Part shown: positions 15,791 through 23,754 of the stretch, piece by piece | How positions within the stretch are numbered: position 1 is the stretch's first letter | Layout: the number at the start of each line of letters is the position of its first letter | Assembly (NCBI RefSeq): GCF_943913695.1 | Contig: NZ_CALTZE010000013.1 | Span: 1 to 41,487 of the forward strand | Direction of reading: 5' to 3' | Length of the DNA: 41,487 nucleotides | Source: an uncultured Marmoricola sp. | Lineage (GTDB): Bacteria > Actinomycetota > Actinomycetes > Propionibacteriales > Nocardioidaceae | Program-made: the position numbers and the translations under genes | The notes under the pieces: generated by a model | The model's input: only the letters and a program-made list of their open reading frames with translations | Databases searched by the model: none | Told to the model about the DNA's origin: nothing

Positions 15791-16099
15791 ATGAGCAACA
15801 TCCAGGTGACTCACGAGCCCGACCAGCAGCGCTACTCCGTGAGCGTCGACGGGCGTCCCGCGGGCTTCGCGGCCTACATCCCCGCCGAGGGGATGCTCGT
15901 CTTCAGCCACACCGAGGTCGACCCGGAGTTCGAGGGACAGGGCGTCGGGTCCGCGCTGGCCCGCGAGGCGCTGGACGACGTACGCCGCCAGGGCACGAAG
16001 CTGATGCCGATGTGCCCCTTCATCCGGGCCTGGATCCACCGCCATCCCGAGTACGGCGACCTCGTCTACAACGCGCCCCGCAGCACCGCGAAGGACTGA
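15791..16099 (+). CDS. Small GNAT-type N-acetyltransferase (YidJ/NATD1-like)
   Basis: 102 residues, the length of the minimal GNAT subfamily. HTEVDPEFEGQGVGSALARE contains the acetyl-CoA loop (E-G-Q-G-V-G-S) and MCPFIRAWIHRHPEY is the conserved C-terminal C-P-x2-x-x-W-x3-H-P-E-Y region of this group. The acceptor is unknown. TAGTCT lies six bases before the ATG at 15791. The next gene begins two bases after its stop. Confidence 0.9.
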   Translation: MSNIQVTHEPDQQRYSVSVDGRPAGFAAYIPAEGMLVFSHTEVDPEFEGQGVGSALAREALDDVRRQGTKLMPMCPFIRAWIHRHPEYGDLVYNAPRSTAKD

Positions 16100-16101
16100 C
16101 C

Positions 16102-17010
16102 GTGTCGTGGCAGATGGGCGCCGTCGGGCTGCTCATGCGGGTGACCCGCAAGCGCCGCTTCGCCGACGCCGAGGGTGGCCGGGTGCTGCTCGAGCGCGAG
16201 AAGGGGCCGTCGGCGCCGCCGCCGAAGCTGCGCGAGCGGCTCGACGTCACCACGCGGCAGGTCACGGGCTTCGACGTGCACACCCTGCTGCGCCGTGGCA
16301 CCGTGAGCGGCTCGCGGCCGGTCGTGGTCTACCTGCACGGCGGGGCCTACGTCAACGAGATCGTGACCCAGCACTGGGACTTCGTCGCCGCGCTCGCGAC
16401 CGAGCTCGACGTCGAGGTGCAGGTGCCCGTCTACGGGCTCGCCCCGCAGCACACGGCCGCCGAGGCGCGCGCCCTGTGCGCGGCCGTGCTCGCGGGCGTG
16501 GGGGAGCGGCGCTGCTGGCTGGCGGGTGACTCCTCGGGGGCCGGGCTGGCGCTCGTCGCCGCCCAGCAGGCCGTGCGCGACGGATCGTCCGTCGACCTGC
16601 GCGGTCTGACCCTGCTCGCGCCCTGGCTCGACCTCGGCATGTCCAACCCCGAGCTCGACGCGGCCGAGGCGCAGGACCCCTGGCTCGCGCGTGCGGCGCT
16701 GCGCGAGGTCGCCGTGTCGTGGGCCGACGGCACCCCGCTCGACGACGGCACGGTGAGTCCGCTCTTCGGCGAGATGGCCGGGCTGCCGCCGGTCGACCTG
16801 TGGGTCGGCACCCGCGACCTGACCCATCCCGACTGCCGGCTGCTCGCGGAGCGTCTGCGCGCGGCCGGTGTCGAGGTGTCCCACCACGAGACACCCGGGG
16901 CGATCCACGTCTATCCGCTGCTGCCCGTGCCCGAGGGGCGCCGGGCCGCGTCGGCGATCCGGGCGCGGATCGCCGACGGTCTCGGCACGGGTCAGCCGGT
17001 CGGCTCCTGA
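16102..17010 (+). CDS. Alpha/beta hydrolase fold-3 esterase
   Basis: 302 residues of the hormone-sensitive-lipase-like group. PVVVYLHGGAYVNEI carries the HGG oxyanion motif, WLAGDSSGAGLALVAAQQA holds the G-D-S-S-G nucleophile elbow, DLWVGTRDLTHPDCRLLAER supplies the likely acid (D-L-T-H-P-D), and GAIHVYPLLP the catalytic histidine. It hydrolyses a carboxylic ester of unknown identity. GTG 16102 follows the acetyltransferase stop by two bases, indicating coupling. Its last 19 bases overlap the oppositely oriented VOC gene. Confidence 0.9.
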   Translation: MSWQMGAVGLLMRVTRKRRFADAEGGRVLLEREKGPSAPPPKLRERLDVTTRQVTGFDVHTLLRRGTVSGSRPVVVYLHGGAYVNEIVTQHWDFVAALATELDVEVQVPVYGLAPQHTAAEARALCAAVLAGVGERRCWLAGDSSGAGLALVAAQQAVRDGSSVDLRGLTLLAPWLDLGMSNPELDAAEAQDPWLARAALREVAVSWADGTPLDDGTVSPLFGEMAGLPPVDLWVGTRDLTHPDCRLLAERLRAAGVEVSHHETPGAIHVYPLLPVPEGRRAASAIRARIADGLGTGQPVGS

Positions 17011-17435
17011 CCGGTCGGCTCCTGGCCCGAGGCGATGTTGAACATCCAGGCGACGCCGAAGGAGTCGGTCACCTGGCCGAAGAGGGCCCCCCACATCTGC
17101 GGCTCCAGCGGTACGTCGACCGTGCCGGCGGCGGCGAAGGCGTCGTACCAGCCACGGATCTCGGCCTCGTCATCGGCCTCGCCGCTGAGCGCGATGCCGA
17201 AGTCGTTGCCGTGCGTGATCTCCTCGCCGGGCGGGCCGTCGGAGGCCATCAGCCGCAGGCCCGACTCGGTGACCAGGAGGGCGTGCATCACCCCGTCGGG
17301 GGGTGGCTCCGGACCGGTCGCGCCCATGTCGCCGAAGGTCATCACGTTCAGGCGGCCCCCGAGCACCGCGTGGTAGTGCTCCATGGCGGCACGGGCCTGA
17401 CCGCCGAAGACGAGGTAGGGGTCGAGCTGGGTCAT
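16992..17435 (-). CDS. VOC superfamily protein (PhnB-like)
   Basis: 147 residues with the PhnB/3-demethylubiquinone methyltransferase-like glyoxalase pattern: LDPYLVFGGQARAAMEHYHA, VLGGRLNVMTFGDMG, MHALLVTESGLRLMASD, then VDVPLEPQMWGALFGQVTDS and FGVAWMFNI. Many such proteins lack a known substrate. The ATG at 17435 has GGAAGGAA upstream. The C-terminus ends in GQEPTGQEPTG, produced by a short tandem DNA repeat that lies exactly where the gene meets the convergent esterase gene. Confidence 0.87.
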   Translation of the reverse strand: MTQLDPYLVFGGQARAAMEHYHAVLGGRLNVMTFGDMGATGPEPPPDGVMHALLVTESGLRLMASDGPPGEEITHGNDFGIALSGEADDEAEIRGWYDAFAAAGTVDVPLEPQMWGALFGQVTDSFGVAWMFNIASGQEPTGQEPTG

Positions 17436-17510
17436 GACGGGTTCCTTCCTGCGGGCTTGTCGGAGTCGACCACGCAGCCGGCCAGAAGTCATCGACGTAC
17501 GCTCGCCCGC

Positions 17511-17984
17511 ATGACCCGCACCCTCGACCTCCGCTTCTCGCGCAGCCTCCCCGCCGGCGTGAAGCGCGCCTACGAGGAGACCCTGGCGGCCCCGCTGCCC
17601 GGGATCTTCGACCGGCGCTACCTGCTGATCTCCGCCGTCAGCCAGGTGCGCGACCAGGAGGGCGACTGGGGCACGGTCGGGCAGACCCGCACGGTCGTGC
17701 AGTCCGACGGCGGCACCATGCACGAGGAGCTGACCGAGGTCGAGACGGGGTCGCACTTCGGCTACCGGCTCGACAGGATCACCGGCCCGCTCGCGGCGCT
17801 GATCGACCACATCGACGGCCGCTGGTCCTTCGAGCGCGCCGGCACGGGTGTGCGCATCACATGGACCTGGCGGGTGCACCTGCGCGGACCCCAGGCCCGC
17901 CTCGTCGGCCCGGTGCTCGCGCCGCTGTGGCGGGGCTTCGCGCGGCAGGGCTTCGACCGCCTCGAGCACCTGCTCGTGCCGTGA
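17511..17984 (+). CDS. DUF2505/SRPBCC-like protein
   Basis: 157 residues without signal or membrane segments. A START-like arrangement of strands and a long C-terminal amphipathic helix is visible (FEVE-type strands, then ARQGFDRLEHLLVP). Residues such as TGSHFGYRLDRITGPLAAL and GVRITWTWRVHLRG match the polyketide-cyclase/SRPBCC style, i.e. a hydrophobic-ligand cavity. Function unknown. TACGCT sits seven bases before the ATG at 17511. Its stop overlaps the next gene's GTG, so the two are probably co-translated. Confidence 0.68.
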   Translation: MTRTLDLRFSRSLPAGVKRAYEETLAAPLPGIFDRRYLLISAVSQVRDQEGDWGTVGQTRTVVQSDGGTMHEELTEVETGSHFGYRLDRITGPLAALIDHIDGRWSFERAGTGVRITWTWRVHLRGPQARLVGPVLAPLWRGFARQGFDRLEHLLVP

Positions 17985-18616
17985 GCCCCCGGCCGCTGGT
18001 CCAGGGCGTCCTGGCGGCGCTGCCGGGGGTGGCGCTGGCCGTCGCCGGCTTCTTCCACCCCGAGAGCCTCACCGAGCACACCGCCCACCGCTGGTGGACG
18101 CTGCACGTGCCGGGCATGGTGGCCTTCCCGCTCGTCGGGGTGGCGCTGATGGCGCTCTACCGGCACCGCTGGCCGCGGCGCGGCGACCCCGTCGCCTGGG
18201 TGGTGGTGCTGGCCGCAGCGGGTTACGCGATCTTCTACAACGCCCTCGACATCCTCAGCGGGGTCGGCGCCGGCTTCGTGACCTCGCGGCTCCCGACGGG
18301 TGCGCCGCGTCCCGACGAGGTGCGCTCGATCTTCGCCATCGGCGGCCCCCTGGGCGAGATCGGGTCGTGGTGCCTGCTCGTGGCCTGCGCGCTCGTCGCC
18401 GCCGACGCCGTACGCCGCTGGGGCGCCGCCGGCGCGCCCGCGGTGCTGCTGGTGCCGGGCGCCTGGGCGGTGCACGTCGACCACATCTTCTGGCCCTGGG
18501 GCGCGCTCGGCATGGGCCTGGTCGGGGTGGTGACCGGCTACCTCGCGTGGCAACTGGCGAACTCCAGTGAGGCCGAGATGTCAACTTCGGGACCGAAAAG
18601 TCTCGCGCCGATCTAG
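17981..18616 (+). CDS. Integral membrane protein, 211 aa
   Basis: About six hydrophobic helices: GVLAALPGVALAVAGFF, VPGMVAFPLVGVALMALY, AWVVVLAAAGYAIFYNAL, GSWCLLVACALVAADAV, APAVLLVPGAWAVHVD and GALGMGLVGVVTGYLAW. Charged and histidine residues appear between helices (HPESLTEHTAHRW). No family recognised. The GTG at 17981 overlaps the stop of the SRPBCC-like gene (GTGA), implying a shared transcript. Confidence 0.75.
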   Translation: MSPRPLVQGVLAALPGVALAVAGFFHPESLTEHTAHRWWTLHVPGMVAFPLVGVALMALYRHRWPRRGDPVAWVVVLAAAGYAIFYNALDILSGVGAGFVTSRLPTGAPRPDEVRSIFAIGGPLGEIGSWCLLVACALVAADAVRRWGAAGAPAVLLVPGAWAVHVDHIFWPWGALGMGLVGVVTGYLAWQLANSSEAEMSTSGPKSLAPI

Positions 18617-18654
18617 TCCAGAATAACTATGTCCGTTTTCTCCGGGCTGGACTA
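18614..18654 (+). promoter_or_regulatory. Inverted repeat upstream of small TM gene
   Basis: TAGTCCAG (18614-18621) is repeated in inverted form as CTGGACTA (18647-18654) with 25 bases between. The interval is AT-rich for this genome. It could be an operator or mRNA hairpin upstream of the 56-aa gene; evidence is the symmetry only. Confidence 0.35.
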
Positions 18655-18712
18655 CCGTTCGTGGTGACGCACCGCACTTGTCGCGGCGCACGTGCCTCGA
18701 AGGGACGCCACC

Positions 18713-18883
18713 ATGACCGCCATCGCTCCGCTCTCGGTCCTGATCGTCGGCATGCTCGGTCTGCTGATCGCCTTCGTGGCGGTCGCCCGCATCGTGCACC
18801 TCGAGCGTCGCCTGGCCACCCGCGCGACCGCGCCCGTGCTGCTGCCGACCCCGGCGCCCTTTCCCGGCAACCTGGCCGCCTGA
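18713..18883 (+). CDS. Small single-pass membrane protein, 56 aa
   Basis: One N-terminal hydrophobic helix (IAPLSVLIVGMLGLLIAFVA) followed by a basic stretch (RIVHLERRLATR) and a proline-rich tail. Start ATG 18713 has GAAGGGA upstream at a normal distance. Codon third positions are strongly GC-biased, which supports coding. No function recognised. It converges on the mannosyltransferase gene 51 bases later. Confidence 0.6.
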   Translation: MTAIAPLSVLIVGMLGLLIAFVAVARIVHLERRLATRATAPVLLPTPAPFPGNLAA

Positions 18884-18934
18884 GGGCCAGCGGCCCGCGA
18901 GCGGCCCGCCGCCGTCCCGCGCCATCCGGCAGCG

Positions 18935-20581
18935 CTAGATCCAGCGGCGGAACCACATCCGCCGCAGCCACTCCTGGTTGGTCATCAGCTCATCGGTCCA
19001 CACCGGCCAGAACCACGCGAAGGCCAGCACGGTCATCCCCAGCAGGGTCCCGGCGGTCACGCACGCCAGCAGCCGTCGTCGCGGTGACGCGTCGGCCCCG
19101 CCCGCGAGCTGGCCCACGAGCAGCGTCAGCGAGAGCACCAGGAACGGCAGCGACAGCGAGGCGTAGTAGCTGAAGATCGGCCGGTCGGAGTAGCGGAACC
19201 ACGGCAGCCAGGTCGCGGCGACGCCGACCAGCACGAGCAGGTGGCGCCAGTCGCGCCGGGTGACGCCCGCGACGAGCGACCAGAGCAGCGCCAGCGAGCC
19301 CGCCCACCACACCACGGGGTTGCCGAGCAGCAGCACCTGGCGCAGGCACGTCGAGCCGGCCGCCGCCGCGCAGCCCTGCTGACCGGGCTGGATGTCGAGC
19401 TCGGCGGAGACCCCCACCGGACGGTTCAGCCAGAACCAGCCCCAGGGGCTGGACTGGTAGGTGTGGGTGCTGTCGTCGAGGAAGCGGGTGTGGAAGGCGT
19501 AGACGTCGTGGTGGTAGTGGGCCAGCGAGCGTAGCGACTGCCACAGCTCGGGGAAGAAGCCCGTCGCGTCGGTCTCGAGGTAGCTGCCCCAGTAGGGGCC
19601 GTACTGCGTGTCGGAGAGCGCCTGCTCGTAGACCTCCGCGTGCAGCAGCCAGCCCGTCCAGCTGAGCACGTAGAGCACCGCCGGCACCAGCACGACGTAG
19701 CCGAGGGCGGGCAGGGCGTCGAGGACGGCCGACTTCGCGACGGCCCAGCGCACACCGAAGCTGCGACGGGCGCCGGCGTCCCAGAGCCAGAGCAGGATGC
19801 CGAAGGCCGCCAGCACGAAGAGCGCGGTCCACTTCGTCGAGATCGCCGCGCCCCACATCACACCTGCGGCGAGCCGCCACGGCCGCCACCACAGCCGTGG
19901 CCCCCAGGCGCGCGGGTCGAGCGGCGAGTCGCCGATGGCGGCGGCCATCCGGGCCCGGGTCCAGTCGCGGTCGGCGACCTGGCAGCTGACCGCGCTCAGC
20001 ACGAAGAGCGCCAGGAAGATATCGAGCAGCGCCAGCCGCGAGAGCACCAGGTGCTGGCCCTCGAAGGTGAGCAGCAGGCCGGCGAAGAGACCCAGTGCGG
20101 TCGAGCGGGTCACCCGGCGGGCCAGCCGGATCATCACCAGCACCATCAGGGCTCCGGCGACCGCGGAGGCGATCCGCCAGCCGAAGGGGTCCATGCCGAA
20201 GGCCTTCTCGCCCAGGGCGATCAGCCACTTGCCGAGCTCGGGGTGGACCACCATCGACGGGTCACCGCTCCAGAGCCCGTCGGTGCGGCCGGCCAGGATC
20301 TGCTCGTCGGCCCCCTCGACGTAGCCCTGCACGTAGCCGAAGTGCAGCAGCGACCAGGCGTCCTTGGCGTAGTAGGTCTCGTCGAAGGCGAACGATCGCG
20401 GCCGGCCGAGGTCGTAGACGCGCAGGAAGAGCGCGAGCAGCGTGACGGCGAGCGTGCCTGCCCAGGCGAGCAGGGCGTCGCGGTCGCGCGGTCGGCTCCG
20501 GGCCCGCTCCGCGGCCGGCGGCACCCCGCCGCCGTCGGGTGTGCGCCGCAGCGACTCGCGGCGTACGGCGGTGGTCGTCAC
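18935..20581 (-). CDS. Dolichyl-phosphate-mannose--protein mannosyltransferase (PMT family)
   Basis: 548 residues with about eleven hydrophobic segments, typical of the GT-39 family. The first periplasmic loop has SFAFDETYYAKDAWSLLHF with the essential D-E pair; GDPSMVVHPELGKWLIALG and GWRIASAVAGALMVLVMIRL follow. It transfers mannose from polyprenyl-phosphate-mannose to Ser/Thr of exported proteins; the Mycobacterium homologue is Rv1002c, also near rsmI. GTG 20581 is set by TACTGT six bases upstream and by the good N-terminus; the frame runs much further upstream as a shadow of rsmI. Confidence 0.92.
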   Translation of the reverse strand: MTTTAVRRESLRRTPDGGGVPPAAERARSRPRDRDALLAWAGTLAVTLLALFLRVYDLGRPRSFAFDETYYAKDAWSLLHFGYVQGYVEGADEQILAGRTDGLWSGDPSMVVHPELGKWLIALGEKAFGMDPFGWRIASAVAGALMVLVMIRLARRVTRSTALGLFAGLLLTFEGQHLVLSRLALLDIFLALFVLSAVSCQVADRDWTRARMAAAIGDSPLDPRAWGPRLWWRPWRLAAGVMWGAAISTKWTALFVLAAFGILLWLWDAGARRSFGVRWAVAKSAVLDALPALGYVVLVPAVLYVLSWTGWLLHAEVYEQALSDTQYGPYWGSYLETDATGFFPELWQSLRSLAHYHHDVYAFHTRFLDDSTHTYQSSPWGWFWLNRPVGVSAELDIQPGQQGCAAAAGSTCLRQVLLLGNPVVWWAGSLALLWSLVAGVTRRDWRHLLVLVGVAATWLPWFRYSDRPIFSYYASLSLPFLVLSLTLLVGQLAGGADASPRRRLLACVTAGTLLGMTVLAFAWFWPVWTDELMTNQEWLRRMWFRRWI

Positions 20582-20587
20582 GGGTCC

Positions 20588-20615
20588 ACAGTAGAGACGA
20601 GACGGCTGACATGAT
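20588..20615. promoter_or_regulatory. Divergent leaderless promoters for the PMT gene and rsmI
   Basis: Minus strand: TACTGT (complement of 20588-20593), six bases from the PMT GTG. Plus strand: CATGAT (20610-20615), six bases from an ATG at 20622 that opens a short ORF. The two -10 boxes are only 16 bases apart. Confidence 0.55.
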
Positions 20616-20621
20616 CGGGCT

Positions 20622-20660
20622 ATGCCCCAAGCCCGTGAGTGCCCCGTGGGTGCCCCGTGA
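20622..20660 (+). CDS. 12-codon leader ORF overlapping the rsmI start
   Basis: ATG at 20622 opens MPQARECPVGAP and stops at TGA 20658-20660. The rsmI GTG starts at 20657, so stop and start overlap as GTGA. CATGAT six bases upstream suggests a leaderless transcript starting at this ATG. Ribosomes finishing the leader would be placed on the rsmI start. One cysteine codon is present. Translation is unproven. Confidence 0.42.
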   Translation: MPQARECPVGAP

Positions 20661-21490
20661 GCGACGGGGTGCTCGTGCTGGCGGGCACCCCGATCGGCCG
20701 GCCCGAGGACGCCTCGCCCCGCCTGGCCGAGGAGCTCGCCGGAGCCGACGTGGTCGCGGCCGAGGACACCCGCCGCCTGCGGCGTCTGGCCGACGGCCTC
20801 GGCGTCGAGGTGCGCGGACGGGTGGTCTCCTACTTCGAGGGCAACGAGCACCTGCGCACCGACGCCCTGCTCGACGCGCTGCTCGCGGGCGAGCGGGTCG
20901 TGCTGGTCACCGACGCGGGCATGCCGAGCGTCTCGGACCCCGGCTACCGGCTCGTGGGCGCGGCCGTCGCGCGCGGCGTACGCGTGACGTGCCTGCCGGG
21001 ACCCTCGGCGGTGCTGGCGGCGCTGGCCGTCTCCGGGCTGCCCGTCGACCGCTTCTGCTTCGAGGGCTTCCTGCCGCGCAAGGGCGGGGAGCGCCGTCGC
21101 AGGCTCGCCGAGCTGGCCGAGGAGCCGCGCACGCTCGTGCTCTTCGAGGCGCCGCACCGCACCGGCGCCGCGCTGGCCGACCTGGCCGACGGCTTCGGCG
21201 ACGACCGCGCGGCCGTGGTCTGCCGCGAGCTGACCAAGACCCACGAGGAGGTACGCCGCGGCACCCTCCGCGAGCTCGCGCAGTGGGCCGCCGACGGGGT
21301 GCGTGGCGAGGTGACGCTCGTCGTCGCCGGGGCGCCGCCCACCGAGCCCGTGACCGACCCCGCCACCCTCGCGGCCCTCGTGGGGCGCGAGGAGGCGCAG
21401 GGCGTGCCGCGCAAGCAGGCAATGGTCGAGGTCGCCCGCCGCTCGGGGGTGCCGAAGCGGGTCGTCTACGACGCGGTGCACAAGTCGTGA
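20657..21490 (+). CDS. rsmI: 16S rRNA 2'-O-ribose C1402 methyltransferase RsmI
   Basis: 277 residues; the E. coli protein has 286. Family motifs are all present: LAGTPIGRPEDASPRL, AAEDTRRLRRLADGL, VTDAGMPSVSDPGYRLV, CLPGPSAVLAALAVSGLP, FEGFLPRKGGER, VLFEAPHRTGA and CRELTKTHEEVRRGTL. With SAM it methylates C1402 in the decoding centre. The GTG at 20657 is chosen because it follows the leader ORF in a GTGA overlap and gives the normal N-terminus; an in-frame GTG at 20639 is possible. Its stop overlaps tatD. Confidence 0.95.
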   Translation: MSDGVLVLAGTPIGRPEDASPRLAEELAGADVVAAEDTRRLRRLADGLGVEVRGRVVSYFEGNEHLRTDALLDALLAGERVVLVTDAGMPSVSDPGYRLVGAAVARGVRVTCLPGPSAVLAALAVSGLPVDRFCFEGFLPRKGGERRRRLAELAEEPRTLVLFEAPHRTGAALADLADGFGDDRAAVVCRELTKTHEEVRRGTLRELAQWAADGVRGEVTLVVAGAPPTEPVTDPATLAALVGREEAQGVPRKQAMVEVARRSGVPKRVVYDAVHKS

Positions 21491-22344
21491 GTGGCGTCGG
21501 TGGGCAGGACAGCCGCCCCGGGCCTCCCGAGCCGCTGCCGCACCCGGTCGTCGACAACCACTGCCACCTCGACATCGCCCGGGGCGAGGAGGCGCCCCTG
21601 CCGGTGGCCGAGGCGCTGGCGCTGGCCGCGGCGGTCGGCGTGCCCCGCCTGGTGCAGATCGGCTGCGACCTCCCGGGCGCCCGCTGGGCGGTGGCGACCG
21701 CCGAGCGGAACCCAGCGGTGGTGGCTGGGGTGGCGCTGCACCCCAACGAGGCTCCGCGCCTGGCCGCCGAGGGCCGGCTGGAGGAGGGCCTGGCGGAGAT
21801 CGCGCAGCTGGCGACGCACCCGCTGGTGCGGGCGGTGGGGGAGACCGGTCTCGACTACTTCCGCACCGGCGAGGAGGGCCGGGAGGCGCAGCACGCGTCG
21901 TTCCGCGCCCACGTGGCGCTGGCCAGCGAGCTCGGCAAGACCCTGGTGATCCATGACCGCGACGCCCACGACGACGTGCTGCGCGTGCTCGACGAAGTCG
22001 GGGCCCCCGAGCGCTGGGTGATGCACTGCTTCTCCGGCGACGCCGCCTTCGCCCGGGAGTGCCTCGACCGGGGCGCCCACCTCTCCTTCGCCGGCACCGT
22101 GACCTTCAAGAACGCCGAGCCGCTGCGCGAGGCGCTGCGCGTCACCCCGCAGGACCGGCTGCTGGTGGAGACCGACGCCCCCTTCTTGACCCCGGCCCCG
22201 CACCGCGGCCGCACCAACGCCTCCTATCTCGTGCCGGTCACGGTGCGCGCCATGGCCGAGGTCCGCGGCGACGACCTGTCCGAGCTGTGCCGCGCCCTCG
22301 AGCGCACCACCTTCGCCGCCTTCGGGGGTCCCTGGGGGGAGTGA
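21487..22344 (+). CDS. tatD: TatD-family metal-dependent deoxyribonuclease
   Basis: 285 residues. Metal ligands are in the expected places: VVDNHCHLDIARGEE (H-x-H), RAVGETGLDYFRTG (Glu), LVIHDRDAHDDVLRVL (His), WVMHCFSGDAAFARECLDRG (His) and LLVETDAPFLTPAPHRGR (Asp). TatD proteins degrade DNA 3'-5' and act in DNA turnover or repair. The GTG overlaps the rsmI stop (GTGA). The order tatD-rpfB-rsmA-ispE matches Mycobacterium tuberculosis Rv1008-Rv1011. Confidence 0.94.
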   Translation: MSGVGGQDSRPGPPEPLPHPVVDNHCHLDIARGEEAPLPVAEALALAAAVGVPRLVQIGCDLPGARWAVATAERNPAVVAGVALHPNEAPRLAAEGRLEEGLAEIAQLATHPLVRAVGETGLDYFRTGEEGREAQHASFRAHVALASELGKTLVIHDRDAHDDVLRVLDEVGAPERWVMHCFSGDAAFARECLDRGAHLSFAGTVTFKNAEPLREALRVTPQDRLLVETDAPFLTPAPHRGRTNASYLVPVTVRAMAEVRGDDLSELCRALERTTFAAFGGPWGE

Positions 22345-22591
22345 CCCGAGCCCACGCCTGCCCGATGTGTCCGGTGTGTCTCGTGTGACGGATGGGGTGC
22401 TCGCCGCGCGGCGTCGGTTTGCGGCGCGCGCGGGAGGTGTGTCAGGGTCGTGCGCTGTTGGCCGGGAGCGGGTGCGCGCGTGTGCGCACGAAGAGACCGG
22501 TGAGCGCCTGGGGGGAGCCCGTCGCGCAGTGTTGCGTGCTGGCTGGCGTCACCCGACCCCGTGGCCCGGGACGCATGACCCCAGGAGAACC
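22345..22591 (+). promoter_or_regulatory. Long 5' leader of rpfB
   Basis: 247 bases without a convincing gene between tatD and rpfB. The sequence can form GC hairpins, for example GTGCGC/GCGCAC near 22,471-22,490. I looked for the conserved parts of a ydaO-type c-di-AMP riboswitch and could not recognise them. The M. tuberculosis rpfB leader is known to be regulatory, which makes this interval worth attention. Confidence 0.3.
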
Positions 22592-23704
22592 GTGCGCGCT
22601 CGCCTGTCGCAGCTCACCCGTCCCAAGCTCATCGTCCTCGGCGTCGTCGCCGCACTCGTCGTGGGCGTCGCCGGCACCTCGGCCTACGCCGCGCTGACCC
22701 GCACCGTGACCCTGACCGTCGACGGTCAGCCGGTCGAGGTGCGCACCATGGCCGGCACCGTCGGCGAGGTGCTCGAGGGGGAGGGCATCGACACCGGTGC
22801 TCGCGACCAGGTCGTGCCGGGCCCCGAGACCGAGGTCACGGACGGCTCCGAGATCTCCGTGCGGCTCGCGCGGCCGCTCGCGCTCACCATCGACGGTGAC
22901 GAGCGCACCTTCTGGACCACCGGCACCGACGTCACCGCCGCGCTCTCCGACCTCGGCATGCGCTTCACCGGCGCCGCACTCTCGGTCAGCCGCAGCGCCG
23001 AGATCGACCGCTCCGGCATGGCGATCGAGGTCGTGACGCCCAAGCAGGTCACCCTCCAGTACGGCGCCAAGAAGGCGCGCACCGTGACCGAGCCCGTGCT
23101 GACGGTCGAGGACCTGCTGGAGGAGACCGGCTCCGAGGTCGACTCCGACGACCAGGTGCGCCCGCGCCTCGGCGCCGAGCTCGAGGACGGCGACCGCGTC
23201 GTGGTCACCAAGCGTGCGGTGAAGACCCAGCGCGTCGAGCGTGAGGCGATCGAGGCGGGCACCGTCGAGCGCGACACCGACGAGCTCGACGAGGGCGAGA
23301 CCCGCACCGTGCGGCCGAGCCGCGACGGCGTCCGCGACGTCACCTACCGGATCCACTTCAAGAACGGCGAGAAGGTCCGCACCCAGGTCGTCCGCGCCGA
23401 GGTGCTCCGCGAGCCCGTCGACGGCATCGTCGAGGTCGGCACCGCCCCGGCCACCCCTTCCTCGAGCGCCAACGGCAGCGTCTGGGACGCCATCGCGGCC
23501 TGCGAGTCGGGCGGCAACTGGTCGATCAACACCGGCAACGGCTACTACGGCGGCCTGCAGTTCAGCCTCGGCACCTGGCAGGCCTACGGCGGCACCGGGA
23601 TGCCCCACCAGAACTCCCGCGAGCAGCAGATCGCCATCGCCAACCGCGTCGCCGCGGCCGAGGGCGGCTACGGCGCCTGGCCGCACTGCGGCGCGGGGCA
23701 CTGA
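22592..23704 (+). CDS. rpfB: Resuscitation-promoting factor RpfB-like transglycosylase
   Basis: 370 residues, secreted or membrane-anchored. An N-terminal helix (LIVLGVVAALVVGVAGTSAY) is followed by three DUF348 repeats (about 40-75, 95-130 and 150-185, each with a V-T-L-x-V/D-G pattern), a G5 domain (about 205-285), and a C-terminal Rpf lysozyme-like domain. WDAIAACESGGNWSINTGNG carries the catalytic Glu, and YYGGLQFSLGTWQAYGG follows. It cleaves peptidoglycan and supports exit from dormancy. GTG 22592 follows CAGGAGAAC and places the signal anchor at the N-terminus; the longer open frame from 22367 is rejected. Confidence 0.94.
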   Translation: MRARLSQLTRPKLIVLGVVAALVVGVAGTSAYAALTRTVTLTVDGQPVEVRTMAGTVGEVLEGEGIDTGARDQVVPGPETEVTDGSEISVRLARPLALTIDGDERTFWTTGTDVTAALSDLGMRFTGAALSVSRSAEIDRSGMAIEVVTPKQVTLQYGAKKARTVTEPVLTVEDLLEETGSEVDSDDQVRPRLGAELEDGDRVVVTKRAVKTQRVEREAIEAGTVERDTDELDEGETRTVRPSRDGVRDVTYRIHFKNGEKVRTQVVRAEVLREPVDGIVEVGTAPATPSSSANGSVWDAIAACESGGNWSINTGNGYYGGLQFSLGTWQAYGGTGMPHQNSREQQIAIANRVAAAEGGYGAWPHCGAGH

Positions 23705-23754
23705 TCCCGGCGCTGACCCCGGCGGCCCTCCCGGCGGCACCTACGCTTGCCCGC

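Noticed and set aside
22345..22591. c-di-AMP (ydaO) riboswitch before rpfB
   Set aside because: The conserved segments of that riboswitch were not recognisable in this interval.
22442..23740. 432-codon minus-strand frame opposite rpfB
   Set aside because: rpfB has clear domains; the reverse frame is a low-complexity Gly/Val/Asp shadow.
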